Below are positions 34,630-46,359 of a DNA stretch of 64,000 bases, in pieces (position 1 is the stretch's first letter; each line of letters starts with the position of its first letter). The stretch spans positions 36,301,340 through 36,365,339 of the forward strand of contig OY540811.1 of assembly GCA_961205875.1 (NCBI GenBank), given 5' to 3'. The translations under genes and the position numbers were made by a program. The stretch comes from Sialis fuliginosa (taxonomy: Eukaryota > Arthropoda > Insecta > Megaloptera > Sialidae). The notes beneath the pieces were generated by a model, which worked only from the letters and a program-made list of their open reading frames with translations, was not told the origin of the DNA and did no database searches.

Positions 34630-34744
34630 TTAATGTAATGTAGTTAATAATATTCAATTTCTTAGCAGAAAGTGTTAACTTATGTAATTTTTTCTGTATC
34701 ATGGTGTATAATAAAGTCTTGTGCCGACCAGGGCAGTTTATTTA
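34630..34744 (-). repeat. Right arm of the distant inverted repeat
   Basis: Complement of 27737-27830, with about 15 extra bases near 34650. Outer edge GTGCCGACCAGGGCAGTTTA. Confidence 0.75.
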
Positions 34745-35321
34745 CTATTGCACAGGCGCAATATTTTAGTAACATCTGTAAATACAGTGGTATTTCACTT
34801 GCCAAAACATTCGCTGCCTCTCTTGACACCGTAGTTGACATTTTGTTAAGGGGTTAGGCCACTCTAGGATTTAAAAAAAAATCGATTTTTTTATTGTTTT
34901 AAATGGTCTCTTAGGACCTCAAAAATGATATCCGAAAAGATTATGGCCGGGAAATATCTCTAAGTACTTGTTTTTCAAAGTATAGTACAAAACCGCCAGG
35001 TTTGTTTTTTATAGATAATTGTGCTAACTTTTTTTTTTATTTGTGAGTGTTCTTGATTCGTTTTTATAATGAGTGACAAAGTGTAGTGTGGTCAAAAAGG
35101 TGCAAAAAAGACACATACATACAGCAAGAGATCGAAAACATCTGGAAGAAGACCGCTGGCATTGCGGATTCTTTTTTTCTTCCGTCGTATATTTTCATAG
35201 AAAAACGTATCAATCAATAAGTGACAACAACATAATTTAATACAATACAAAATTTAAATGTACATTTTTTAACTAATGTCATATAAAATAGATACATGAT
35301 TTTTCGTAAATTATATTAATA
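34745..35321. other. No gene seen
   Basis: A 61-codon frame covers 34672-34857 across the inverted-repeat arm; it has no recognisable domain. The rest is AT-rich. Confidence 0.5.
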
Positions 35322-36209
35322 CTAGCTGGGCCCACGCGGCTTCGCTCGCGTAGACTACGGAATTATTGTTTAGGATTTTTGAAAAATATAGTTTAATTAA
35401 TTAAGTACAAACACGATTAGTTATTATTGTAATAATAATTTATCAATACCTAAATTACCTAACAAAAACGAATCAGAAGAAAAAAGTACAAATAATTTGT
35501 GTTCTGTTTAAATTTAAATGTTAATTATTGAAAACAAAATTAACTCAAACGTCAGCCGAGGGACTCCGAATATCTACCGAACGTAAGCGAATCCAGTCTG
35601 ATGTACATCGCTTCGATGCGGCACGACACCATACATTTAAAATGTTACCTTTATAAATATATTTTAAGATATTTTCTAAACTATACGACCAAATTGGATG
35701 CTGTAAATGGCAAACTATATCTACATTAAGTACTTATGACGATGAAATCATTTATTTCGATAAGGATTAATGTTTTGCAGGTCATAAGTCCATGTAAACA
35801 AAACCCAAATATTTTATGTTTTTTTTGTAACATAAAAGCAGTCATTGTGGCTTAAATATAAAAGTTAGACATATCGTGTCGCTGACTTAATTGTAGAACT
35901 TTTGATTCTACACAATTCTTTAATACATTATTTTGTTCTATATTGAACGGTTTAGGCAGCGTATTACAAAACAGCGCGCCGACGGCAAAATTTTTTCCGA
36001 CTTGATTTACTATTATCGTCACTGCTTTGTTGTTATGTTACCTAACGTAAAAAAATATAGCCTATAACCTGGCCAGAGAACGTACCTATGAATTAAAAAA
36101 AAAAACTCGTAAATCGGATAAGTGGTTCTCGAGTGATAAGGCAACTAACGGACAGACAGACAGACAGACAGACAGACAGAGAGACGTTGAGCTTTATATA
36201 TATTAAGGA
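35322..36209 (-). mobile_element. Non-autonomous Helitron, copy 3
   Basis: 888 bp, same family and orientation as 506-1421: CTAG at 35322-35325 with the adjoining hairpin, (GACA)n near 36150, and TC on the minus strand at 36208-36209. It lacks the hammerhead insert found in copy 2, showing the empty site. Confidence 0.85.
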
Positions 36210-37033
36210 TGACAATGTATAAAAATTAATAATAATTAAAAAGATAAAATAAATACATCCACATATTTTTAAATTACAACGATAATAGCTGTATTCACCA
36301 ACGTCTGGCGTTTACAAAAACTTACATTAATCTAAAATAAAAATAATGTTGATAGGTTATAAATATTATATGATATTATATTTTTGTTTTAAAAATGATC
36401 TTACCTGATTTTATCTTGTTTAAAAAGTCATTGATTGACTTTGAATAAAATAATTAAAATACAGAACATATCGACCTAGCTATATACATATAAATTATAA
36501 CAATATAATATGACAGATGAACATATACATTAATATACAATGAAGCTAATACGACAAATTGAACTTTGTTTATATTTTTATGACAGAAAATTAAAACCAA
36601 TTGATATTAAATTAAGTGATTATGGAGACTGTAATGTTCTTGATATGCCCCCCCCCCTCATCGAACAATGAAATTTCGTCCGCCACGTTGTGAAGAATCT
36701 TTCCAGCTGTCGAAAGACACCTCACCGACGATTCTAGCCCAAACGGATCGCCGGCAAAACCCAAAACCAGGGTAAACCGCCATCCGAACGCCAACACGTC
36801 AGTCCATCTTTCCTTAATGAAAGGGAGAAGGGTGAAGTTGCGAGTTGGCTCTCACCAACGAAGCGCATCCGTGGACGATATAAAGCCTCCCGATTTTGAT
36901 GCAAAAGTAAGAAGTCCAGGAGTCAACTCCAGGGACAAGTGCCCTACCTACCACTGGTAGTGGAACTGTCACCCTGCTGCCGAGTTAATACTTGGCAGCA
37001 GAGGTGCTCGAGATACCACTCCAGTGTCGCTGG

Positions 37034-37325
37034 TTGAGGACCACTGACGCCACCGCCTGAAGTTGAGGACCACTGCCGCCGCCGAAGAAGACGTCAACCA
37101 CCGGACGTTTGAGGACCACTGCCGCCGCCGAAGAAGACGTCCACCACCGGACGTTTGAGGACCACTGCCGCCGCCTAAGAAGACGTCCACCACCGGACGT
37201 TTGAGGACCACTGCCGCCGCCGAAGAAGACGTCCACCACCGGACGTTTGAGGACCACTGCCGCCCGCCGAAGGAGACGCCATCGCCTCACGATGAGGACC
37301 ACTGCCGCCCGCCGAAGGATGCCGC
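37034..37325 (+). repeat. Minisatellite, ~46-bp unit, about six copies
   Basis: Units begin TTGAGGACCACTGCCGCC and contain GACGTCCACCACCGGACG. The middle units are almost identical; the last two diverge. Confidence 0.85.
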
Positions 37326-37363
37326 CGTCACCTCACGTTGAGAACCGCTGACGTTCACCAGAG

Positions 37364-38032
37364 ATGCCCGCTGCAGCTGTGACGCCCAAATTCACAGGCA
37401 CGCACCCGAAGACAAGCGCCGTCTCCGGATCCAAAGCCGTTGCCGCTCAGACAAGAACTCTGACCGCTGACGCCCGAAGAAGAACGCCGCCCGCTGAAGC
37501 CCGCCAAGAGACGTCCGTCGCCGCTGTGACACCCAAAATCACAGACGCGCACCGGAAGCCGAGCGCCGTCTCACGACCAGAGACCGCTGACGCTCCGAGA
37601 AGAACGCCGACCGCCGACGCCCGCCGAGAGACGTTCACCGCCACTGTGATGCCAACATTCACAGACGCGCACCGGAAGCCGAGCGCTGTCTCACGACTAG
37701 ACCCAGCTTCCACCGCGAAGCCCGCCGTCATCTTCATGACGCCCAACACAGCTTCCACCGAGAAGCCCGCCGTCATCTTCATGACGCCCAACACAGCTTC
37801 CACCGCGAAGCCCGCCGTCATCTTCATGACGCCCAGCACAGCTTCCACCGAGAAGCCCGCCGTCATATTAATGACGCCCAACACAGCTTCCACCGCGAAG
37901 CCCGCCGTCATCTTCATGACGCCCAGCACAGCTTCCACCGCGAAGCCCGCCGTCATCCCAAATGACACCCAACCCAGTTTCCACCGAGAAGCCCACCATC
38001 ACACGAATGACGTCTGCCCCATTGACATCTGA
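37364..38032 (+). CDS. Uncertain low-complexity open frame, 222 codons
   Basis: Pro/Ala/Thr-rich frame with 15-residue repeats around KPAVIFMTP toward the C-terminal half. No signal peptide, domain or splice signal recognised. An overlapping minus-strand frame of 173 codons is as open as this one, so openness alone is not evidence of translation. It might be a repeat-rich protein or simply a minisatellite that stays open. Confidence 0.2.
   Translation: MPAAAVTPKFTGTHPKTSAVSGSKAVAAQTRTLTADARRRTPPAEARQETSVAAVTPKITDAHRKPSAVSRPETADAPRRTPTADARRETFTATVMPTFTDAHRKPSAVSRLDPASTAKPAVIFMTPNTASTEKPAVIFMTPNTASTAKPAVIFMTPSTASTEKPAVILMTPNTASTAKPAVIFMTPSTASTAKPAVIPNDTQPSFHREAHHHTNDVCPIDI
37366..37700 (+). 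repeat. Degenerate tandem repeat, ~120-bp unit, about three copies
   Basis: Each unit contains a form of GACGCGCACCGGAAGCCGAG and a form of CGCCCGCCGAGAGACG. Confidence 0.65.
37705..38010 (+). repeat. Minisatellite, 45-bp unit, about 6.5 copies
   Basis: Units begin CAGCTTCCACCG(C/A)GAAGCC and end ATGACGCCCA(A/G)CA; the alternation of C and A at one position suggests growth by two-unit steps. Confidence 0.85.
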
Positions 38033-38205
38033 AGGATCGCACCGGCCCAGCTGATTCCAACGACACTGGAATCCCCGTCGATCCCCGTCAAGACAGAAAA
38101 GACGCCCCTCATCCATTGTAAATAATTGTATAATCTGTATATCTATTAACGACGAAATAAATATTCCTTCCTAAGCCAACATTGTTTTTATTTCTCGCTA
38201 AAACA

Positions 38206-38500
38206 CAAACGCGAGGGTAAAACATTCTCATTTAGAAAATGTAAACATGTGAGGGGGTTACTGACGAAATTTAATATATAATGCTCGTTTTATCAAATTT
38301 CATACGAAAAAAAAAATGGGACAAGAGTAATACCACACTGCAAAGCATAGCATGCTTTGGGTGTGCTAATATATATCTATTTACTTCTATATTATATACA
38401 GTTGCAGAAACAAATTATAACTCTGTATTGTAATAATCATGCATATTGTAGATATTTTTAGTTGATAAGCTGTTTTTTACAGTTTTCCTGAAGGTAAATT
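38206..38500. other. No gene seen
   Basis: Transition back to AT-rich sequence after the GC-rich island. Nothing recognised. Confidence 0.5.
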
Positions 38501-38506
38501 TTTGAC

Positions 38507-39318
38507 TTAGTTTGAAATATGATTGTAGATTTTAACCATTTGGTTCAAAGTACCATTTTTAACAATATTAATAGTGAAGAATGTTTGTGTAAGATTATGT
38601 TTATTCCTAGTGGAATAAACAATGTCATTATTTATAAATAGTTTTTTATATTTATTTATGAAACAAGAACACTCTAGAATATATAAATCATATACGGTGA
38701 ATACACGCATTTCTTTGAATATTGGACGACAAGATGTCCTTGTTGAGATATTAGCGATCGCTCTTATTGCCCTTTTTGGGATAGAAATATTTCTTTAAAA
38801 TTAATTGAGCCCCTCCCAAAAGATGATTCCGTAAGTTTAGATTGTATATACGCATAGTAGATATTCTTTAAAATGTTAATTGGTAAATATTTTGATAGCT
38901 GCCTAATCATATAAATGTATTTATTAATGCTACAAATAACACTGCCAATGTGCAGTTTCCAATTAAGGTTTTTATCAATACAAAGTCCTAAAAATTTTAC
39001 ATTTTCTTTTAATTCAATTTGACCAAAATCGTAAAGTATAATAAAGGAGTTTTTGAAACCATATTTTCCAAATTTGATGTATTGATTTTTTGATATATTC
39101 GATTTAAGGCTATTCGAGTCAACCCATTTGACTATGAAATTTATAGACGTATTTAAATTGTGGTTGAGAATTTTTTCGTCTGTACCCAGACTCATAAGCG
39201 CTGTGTCATCAGCAGAAAGCATAATGTTTTCATTTATACATAGATCATTAATGTATATTATAAATAGTAGTGGTCCCAGGACCGATCCTTGGGGTACACC
39301 ATGTTCTATGTATTTCAT
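38507..39318 (-). pseudogene. Non-LTR reverse transcriptase fragment (Jockey/CR1-like)
   Basis: The frame 38764-39318 begins around HGVPQGSVLGPLLFIIYIND, reverse transcriptase motif 4, and continues with SADDT where a working enzyme has F/YADD, then the thumb region. A second frame at 38507-38710 (FTVYDLYILECSCFINKY) fits the C-terminal tail of the same protein class after a frameshift. The endonuclease and fingers are missing, as in 5'-truncated LINE copies. Confidence 0.75.
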
Positions 39319-39410
39319 TGAAATTGGAAAATACTTCTTGATGGTAGCTGTTAATGACTTGTAATAATTTAATGCACTGTTTTCTTTTAGTTAAAAACGA
39401 TTAATAATAA

Positions 39411-39765
39411 AGTATTTGGCAAATACGGAGTGTATGGGTGTCCGCTGTTAGATTTATCAATAATCACGTAAATATTTATTCAGAATAGAGTTGATGCTCT
39501 AATAATTATAATATACATGATAACTGTCCTTGGTTAGAGTTGAATAGTTTTGGGTTGGTTAGTTTTTGTAAGGTTCGGTTAAGTTAAAAACGAGGAATCA
39601 ATCTCGGCCACAACAAACTGTTGTAAAATAATTCTATCAAATAAAATAAACATGATGGTAAAAATGTTCGTCACGCATGCGCATCATCTATTCTAAATCA
39701 CTATATACGTGATTTTTAACAATTCTGACAGGGGACACCCATACACTCCGTATTTACCAAGTATT
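39411..39765. mobile_element. Fold-back MITE
   Basis: Ends AAATACGGAGTGTATGGGTG and its complement are perfect inverted repeats; the interior is AT-rich without a gene. A short AGTATTT repeat adjoins both ends. Confidence 0.65.
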
Positions 39766-39844
39766 TTTACGTACAACTTAAATATATTTCAATAGCCAAA
39801 TTTCTAATTTAAAATTATTTGTTTAAATTTTCTTTACCTTATAA

Positions 39845-40671
39845 CTGAAACGTTGCTATGTCATGGAGAATCTCATCAAAGGGGTCACGGTTACCCCATG
39901 TGGTCCTCCACATAAATTCGGCAAGATAGGAATCCAAAAAATTCCTATTCGTACCTCTTCGTTTTTTATTCCCCTACTTGGCCGAACTCCACAACCGTTC
40001 AATACGTTGGGTGTTTGCAAGTGTTTGAGGATCAACAAAATTCAATCGATGGTTAACCATTTGATGCTGATATCCACGTTGTGTGATGTCTCTATACGCT
40101 TGCCAAGAATCTGAGTTGATGATCGATCCAGGCCTAATTTATTCAATAATAATTATCGGTATTAGTGTATTGGCCGACCTGCACTAGAAAACATTCATTG
40201 GTTTCTCGACACAAGCCTCCAAAAACCCACTGTTGAGGTAAAATCCTTCCAGTATTGTTTTTTCGGCGTGTTCATCAATCTCAACAAGTAGCCCCAGTCC
40301 ACCAATTTCTCCGTTTCTCTGCTCCATTCTCCATATGCAAACTTCTCGCAAATAATTGTTCCAATCTACTACAGATTGCTGCGATATACTTAACTGTTCT
40401 TTACAAAATTTTATGGAATTCAACTCTCGCGATCAGCAATAAATACAATGGACAACTGACTCTAAGGGTAGTTTGGTACCTTGGAGCCAATTTTCCTAGC
40501 GTATTCTTTTGTCAATATTGCAATTGCGTTTACAACAATGCCATCGAGGTGTTCTGGTATAATGTGCCCGTTATTACATAAAACTTGTCGTGGTATTATT
40601 TGATGCTCTTGTAAAAATTCTATCGCTGTTTCTTCTTTACACACTCTTCTTACTAAAATTATTAAGTTCAT
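39845..40671 (-). pseudogene. Merlin transposase (ISXO2-like), broken
   Basis: Minus-strand pieces in order. 40671-40462 holds the N-terminal ETAIEFLQEHQIIP and NNGH. 40423-40184 reads SVVDWNNYLREVC and IGGLGLLVEIDEHAEK, with the first catalytic Asp. Then about 40125-39845 gives SDSWQAYRDITQRGYQHQ, VNHRLNFVDP and IERLW with the later Asp and Glu. Order and motifs match the IS1016/Merlin DDE family. A frameshift near 40440, a deletion near 40130-40180 and an in-frame stop after IERLWSSAK inactivate it. Confidence 0.8.
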
Positions 40672-40776
40672 TTTTTATATATAATAAAATAACTAACACA
40701 ATACGCTCAAAGTCTAACTACTGAATTAATTGTTTGGCAGTGATAATAATAACGCTTTTAAAATACAACAATAAAT

Positions 40777-41222
40777 TTTTAAACTATAGTTGAGGTGTGA
40801 GGTGAAATATTATTATCAGGAATATTACCGAACCAAGTGTTAGTCTCACGTAGAAAGCAGAATCTGTCAAGTATACTGATATTAGAATCAGCTTCTGGAG
40901 CAAGGATATGTAATCTTGGTCCATATGAATTGAACGATGTATCTATATCGCGGTTTGTTTCTAGTAGATAAAGCATACCAGGTCGGAGAAGGGTAACTCT
41001 CTCAGTTTCATTCCAGCGATTAGCTACGAATATGTGGCCATTCAACGTTCTGTCAACAGTGTTATTAAATGTTGCAGGAAGGGTGAAATCGGGAATTCGA
41101 CCAGCCGGAGCAGTTAAGATTTGGTTTATAATCCATATTATTCCAGGAATGTATGGTAGTGATAAATGAAAAGCGTTACCTTGATTGTAGTTAATCAGGT
41201 TTCTTGCTAAAAGGTTTCAGGA
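40777..41222 (-). CDS. Unidentified reading frame fragment, about 148 codons
   Basis: An uninterrupted minus-strand frame runs from a stop at about 41225 to the stop at 40777; the only ATG-started part is 41045-40779. Features seen: AFHLSLPYIPGIIWIINQIL, NGHIFVANRWNETERVTLLR, then a Pro/Asn-rich end. Composition looks like a real globular protein fragment rather than chance. I do not recognise the family; a structural protein from an integrated virus or a large DNA element is only a guess. It lies between a Merlin pseudogene and an unnamed transposon. Confidence 0.4.
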
Positions 41223-41640
41223 ATGGAGGGCGTCACTTAAGGTGGCCCGAAGCTCTATGGAGAAATTTCGTTGTCTGATTCTCAAAGGTCTTATGGTCTA
41301 ATTTTATGCCAATAGATAAAAAAACGAACCGTGACAAATTTTGAAGTCAATCGAATAACTTTTACCCGGCGCACAAAATCAAAAAGTGCCAAAATTTGAT
41401 ACTTCCACATATTTTTATGAAATTAAATGCATTAATTCTTAATTAAATTAATTATAATTTATTATATTCTAAAAGTACATTGAATTACCTTTTCAACAAA
41501 TGTAAATTCGAAAAATCGAGCAAGAAATGGTGAAGTAAGAAGAATTCATTCGAAAAAAAAAAATGAAATTCGAACATTGAGTTTTTATTATATTTATAAC
41601 TACAAAGTTATAGATTTTGAAAATGTATTTCTAATAAACA
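41223..41640. other. No gene seen
   Basis: AT-rich spacer. The first 100 bases (GTGGCCCGAAGCTCTATGG) are less AT-rich but carry no open frame. Confidence 0.4.
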
Positions 41641-42290
41641 TTAAATATTTTCTTTGAACGATTCTATTAAGTGCAGTTTCTGGTGTGATGGAAATCGATT
41701 ACGATAATCCTTTACAGCTTGAAGCAAAAATTGCTTTTGAGTTTCATCATTGGTTAATATCTTCTTAAATTCGGTTATGAGATTGACGGCTCTCTCAGCA
41801 GAATCGTTAACGACACGAAAGTTACAGCATTTTTGAATGTCTTGTTTGTAATGTAAGAAAATTAGTTGAAATATCAAATCTTAAAAAAAAAAATTATTTT
41901 AGTAACAAAACTGCTTAAATCATATTCTTTGAACGATTGACGAATTTCCAATGGCGTTGCAATGAATCGTCTACAATTTTCGTCGAATTATCCACGATTT
42001 AGCGCTTCCACCACTTTTTTTTCGAAGAAACTTTGCTGTCGAAAAATGCTAATCCGATAACCTCCGAAGATAAATACCAAAAATGATTAGACAATTTGTG
42101 GAGAATACAATCCGAAATCTCGCGGTTTGTTTCTGTGTAAGCGATTGTAGTTTAAAAAAATTCAATTCATTATTCGGTGCTTCAACACTTATCGAGCATT
42201 GAAACCAGACTTTTCAGGACATATATTGCTTTGGCCATCCATCTGGCGTGATGTGCAGGACCGGGAGTTCGTAATTTTTTTTTTTTTTCA
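41641..42290 (-). pseudogene. Unnamed transposon protein, copy A (C-terminal half)
   Basis: Reads from 42290 downward: a form of SR(Q)MDGQ.. in one frame, equivalent to the ARWMAKA motif, then LWYLSSEV-like and FFDSKVSSKKKWWK, and finally the open frame 41877-41641 with VVNDSAERAVNLITEF and QKQFLLQAVKDYRNRFP. I recall these motifs from uncharacterised arthropod repeat-encoded proteins but cannot name the superfamily. Several frameshifts and stops. Confidence 0.45.
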
Positions 42291-42439
42291 TCCATGACAG
42301 TTTGGATATATATATCTGATGACTGATGATGAACGTGTAAAAATAATCGACTTTTGCTTGCTTGAATTGAAGAAGGAAATATTCAAAGACGAGTTTCTTC
42401 AGTTAGTTATTCTTTTTCTGGAAGTGGAACAATCCCAAA

Positions 42440-42780
42440 CCGATACAAATTACGAACTCCCGGTCCTACTCATCACGCCAGATGGATGGCCAAGGCCATA
42501 TATGTCCTAAATTTTTTTCTTTTTCGAGAGCAATTTATTCTTGTAGCTCGCGAAAAAAAGCCTTTTGCCGAATAATCTATTTTTTTGTTTAAATTGTTCG
42601 TCAAAGTCTGGTTTCGATATCCAATAAGTGTTGAAGCACCGAATAATTATTTGAATTTTATTAAACTGCCATCGCTTACACAGAAACAGATCGCGAAATT
42701 TCGGAATGTATTCTCCACAAAATGTTTAATCATCTTTGGTATTTATCTTCGGAGGTTGTCGAATTTCCATATTTTTGGTT
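42440..42780 (+). pseudogene. Unnamed transposon protein, copy B, inverted partner
   Basis: Plus-strand sequence complementary to 42040-42290. It encodes the same motifs (the RQMDGQ frame, later HLWYLSSEVVEF) with frameshifts. With copy A it forms a head-to-head inverted duplication around 42290-42440. The 63-codon frame at 42319-42510 overlaps the junction and has no independent support. Confidence 0.45.
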
Positions 42781-42789
42781 AAATTGTAC

Positions 42790-45229
42790 GTTAAAATCTG
42801 GTTTCGATACCTTATAAGTGTTGAAGCACCAAATAATAATTTGATTTTTTTATAAAAACTGCTATCGCTTACGCATTCAAATAATAACAGAATATGAATT
42901 CTTCAGTTCGTTGGAATAATAATAAGATGGAATAAGAGTGATATCAAATTATTTTCTTTTTCTCATTCCAAATGAGACTAATACAATTTTTGAATTCGCC
43001 GTATTTGAATAGACATGATTAAACTAAAATCGATGTTTTTCTGTATTTATTTATTAAACAAGAACTATTTACGGAAATATTACAATTTTCGAACTGTATT
43101 TTTAAAACATCAATGAAGGCTTGACCGCCTTATGACATTATTATGTAATGATTGGGGTTATTATATTCAGATAATTAATACAAAATCCTTAGTTATTAAA
43201 AATGATGATACAAAATTAAGGTAATTGAACAAAATAGTAAGATATGAAATAATTACGGTGCCTACATTACTATTAATGAAGTAATGAATCGTTTTTAATT
43301 TCCATTTTGCGCTTCTCTATTTTTGCGACGTGTGTTTGTATCCATCTATTGTAGCTGCTTAGGTATTTCCCTGTGAAAATTCACCAAACTATGTTTTTAG
43401 ACTGGAAATTAAGGACTTAGTATGTATAAATTGCATATAATTACAGTAAATGGCTCAATTTTTCACAGAAACACCGGGGCCGAGATTTCTCCTTAAATCG
43501 TCTCTGAAAACATCAAATATCTATTTAATGGTGTAGAAGTTATATTTAATGGAATATAATAATAATTTGAACATTTTACATCAATTCTATAGTAGGAAGA
43601 TATCTTGTTCTGATATACACTAATTTGGGCGTTAAGAATATTAACCCTCTAACCATTACGATTATACTAGTCTTGATGTTTTTGGTCTTATTATACGCAC
43701 AAATATATGATATTTCATAAATATTCTATATAAAATTTTCATAATAGCATCGAAGTCAAGTAAAATTGAAAATAATACGAAAAATTATTTTCTCCGTTTT
43801 CTATGATTTAAAAAAACTGGTATTCCTTGTGTTACTTTTAAACCGGTGTTAACGAACTTGGACTTATTTTAAAGAAAATTTTATGCTCTACAAAAAAAGT
43901 CCTTTGCACCGTATTCGTAAAATGAACGATTTCAGAGAAAAACGCAAAAACTATGAAAAAATGTAACCTGTCCGCCATTTTTTCAAGATGGCGGATCAGC
44001 TCGGACTTTTTGTGGGATTATCAGGGACACTAGTAGAACGATTCCACCAAAAATCATTTTGGTCCGAATTAGTTCCCAAAATCAGGTAATTTCATGCTAA
44101 TCTTACTGGACTACTATGCAAATGTACTTAGTTATTAACGCACTGTTAAATACTGTTAATAAAGAATTTACTTACCTTTGTGTTTATTTTATTTCAAATA
44201 CCTGCAAATAATAATATGATGGTCATTATTGGTCATATAGTAAGCAGATGAAAAAAACAACTAGATATATGTTATGTTATTTATTATTACGCAATACACA
44301 GTAAAACGTTATAAAGTCAATTATGATCAAATAATAATGACATTCGGAAATGTCTGCATGTAACTTGTCACTTCGCTGGCTTGTTATTTTGTTATATATT
44401 TATTGTCTGATATATTTATTTCCTTATACATATATTAGAGTTGCAAACAACGGATTCAGCGGACATCTGTGAAGAGAGTAAGTGCAAAATCCTTAAATCA
44501 TTACTTTTCAATTTTGATTTTACAAGGCATATCAAAGATTCTTATTTAGCTACCGATCTTTTTTAGTCCCTCTTTTTTATAATTTAATTAAATATCCTTA
44601 AGGTTCTTTGTTTACTGGGGTTTATATTTGTCATTGTTGAAATTATTTGATAATTATTGCATTATTTTGTGATTGTTGCTGAAATGTTAACAATCAAAAT
44701 TTGTATTTTACAAAATATTTTCAAAGCGCTATACGATTTATTGTTACTGATTTCAATAAGTTAATTTTATTAAAATCAATATAGTAGAAGTTCGTAAGTA
44801 CGTTTTGCTTTAGTATGTTTATTGCCATAGAGTACGTTTTTTTAGATCCCGCTATTCTTCCATAAGACCCCATGATATAATAGTTTGTTAGTACGTTTTT
44901 TTCGTTAGGTTATAAAACTTGAAAATATTTTGTTTTGTAGCTTAGCATTTAACCACCTAGGTATTTTTTTTTAATTACACAACCACCTTGCATCGATCAT
45001 GGTGATTGCAATAGTATTATTTAGAAACCGCGCACACCATAGACTTTTAAGACAGCCGCACACATCAAATTTGAGAATCGGGTTCGCTAGCTTGGCTGTC
45101 TGAAGGTTTAAATTTCAGATGATTATATGATCTAGCCACATACACCCATCACACATACCGTGCCGGCCATGCATCATTCTCACGCGTCGTGGTTAAAATG
45201 GTAATACATAGATAAAATAATAAATAAAT
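42790..45229. other. No gene seen
   Basis: 2.4 kb of AT-rich sequence. A further diverged piece of the 42.6-kb motif (CTGGTTTCGATACCTTATAA) occurs at about 42796-42870. Nothing else is recognised. Confidence 0.5.
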
Positions 45230-45725
45230 AAATAGCTAAAAGTCCAATACCTGTATAGAGGGTATTGGGTGGTTAAAAGCACGGATACCTGTTGAGGGTA
45301 CCCCGGTGGTTAAAATTACTCTAGATCGGGACAGCGCTTACGGCCGTCTATTGGGCAATTCCACAAGATATATTCACTGTTATCTTTTTAGGGTTTTTAC
45401 CCGGGATATATTGAGCGACGATCAGCGCAATATTTTTGTCATCTGGATGCCTCCTCTCCAGTTCGACTAGGAGGTTAATTTCCTCCCCTGACAAGGGTCT
45501 CCCTACAGGGCAGGGAGGTTCTGCAGCGCGATCGCGTCTCGTTTGGTTCCTGATTGCCGGTCCTGTTGAGAGAGAACTTGCAATGTGAGGGAAGTTTTCC
45601 CACATGGTACACATTTTATTTCGGTATCCTCTACTGGCTGCGCAGGGCATCCGTTACATTTGGGTAAAAGGCTTGCAATAGACTGTTTGCACCTTGATAC
45701 CTTAAGGCTGCAAATCCTACATGGA
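45230..45725 (-). mobile_element. Deleted R2-like element, copy inside a Harbinger gene
   Basis: The frame 45650-45348 carries PPCPVGRPLSGEEINLLVEL and AQYIPGKNPKKI, matching the Myb-like domain of the element at 60006-63905. Right after it come two 3' hairpins (45246-45266 and 45283-45302) and an AAAT-type run. So zinc finger remnant and Myb are joined to the 3' end, with reverse transcriptase and endonuclease gone. Its 5' end abuts the Harbinger Myb gene. Confidence 0.75.
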
Positions 45726-46359
45726 TTCTTTCGTCATGGCGTTTCTGTCTTTTAGTTTCATGTTCTTCTTTTTGCAATAATCTCGTTTGTAAAAGTTTCT
45801 TAACTGAAGCTTGTTTGTTGGGTTTTACTTTACCTGGAATTAAAACAATAAATGTAAACACTTATTAATTTAGTACAGTTTTAAGAAAATTGTATGTAGA
45901 CTATATAAATACACCTACTTATGTATTATTCAAAGACAGATTTATATAGATATATTTATGATACACATAGAAAGTATTGATATGAAATATAGTATATAAA
46001 AAAATACATACTCTTTTGAGGAAGATCATCAGTATCAAAAGAATTATCATCGCAATACAAAGTTGAGAAAGAATATTCTTTATTAATTTTTTTAGTAAAA
46101 GTCCACTTGATGAAGCGAGTGCCACAGGTTTACACCAAGCTTTATTAAAAAAACATTTTGTCCATAGTCTTTTTTTTAAACTTCGAAATTTGGAGGCACA
46201 TTGAGGCCTAGATATTTTATATGATTGATTTTTTAATACTGAAGCGACTTGTTCCCAACACTTTTTATGTGATACCTTGCCATTGAGAAATCTGGCTTTC
46301 GTTTCTTTATATATTTCTAACAAAAACAACACTGAAGCCTCTTCTTTTAAGCACCCCAA
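45726..46359 (-). pseudogene. Harbinger-associated Myb/SANT-like DNA-binding gene, broken
   Basis: The first part (46359 down) reads FLNGKVSHKKCWEQVASVL, QCASKFRSLKKR, the trihelix/Myb-like domain that PIF/Harbinger elements carry beside their nuclease. A plausible intron (donor GTATGT near 46013, acceptor TTCCAG ending 45841) leads to a second exon rich in K/E/R (EEHETKRQKRHDERI), typical of the C-terminal coiled tail. A frameshift precedes the intron, and an R2-like fragment replaces the end. Confidence 0.65.

Larger units (their letters stand above)
36631..38205 (+). mobile_element. GC-rich island, candidate solo LTR or unknown transcription unit
   Basis: GC content rises sharply against AT-rich flanks. 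A TATA-like GATATAAAG lies at about 36877 and AATAAA at about 38156, 1.3 kb apart, with three minisatellites between (37034-37325, about 37366-37700, 37705-38010). Promoter plus polyadenylation signal in one block fits an LTR, but I could not fix TG..CA ends or a target duplication. The long frames on both strands (222 codons plus, 173 codons minus) follow from the period-45 repeat and low stop-codon density. Confidence 0.35.

Noticed and set aside
34672..34857. Possible short secreted peptide
   Set aside because: The frame spans an inverted-repeat arm and has no conserved feature.
37447..37968. 173-codon minus-strand frame with repeated MTAGFAVEAVLGV-like segments
   Set aside because: It is the complement of the 45-bp minisatellite; the period is divisible by three, so several frames stay open. 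No start context or domain supports it.
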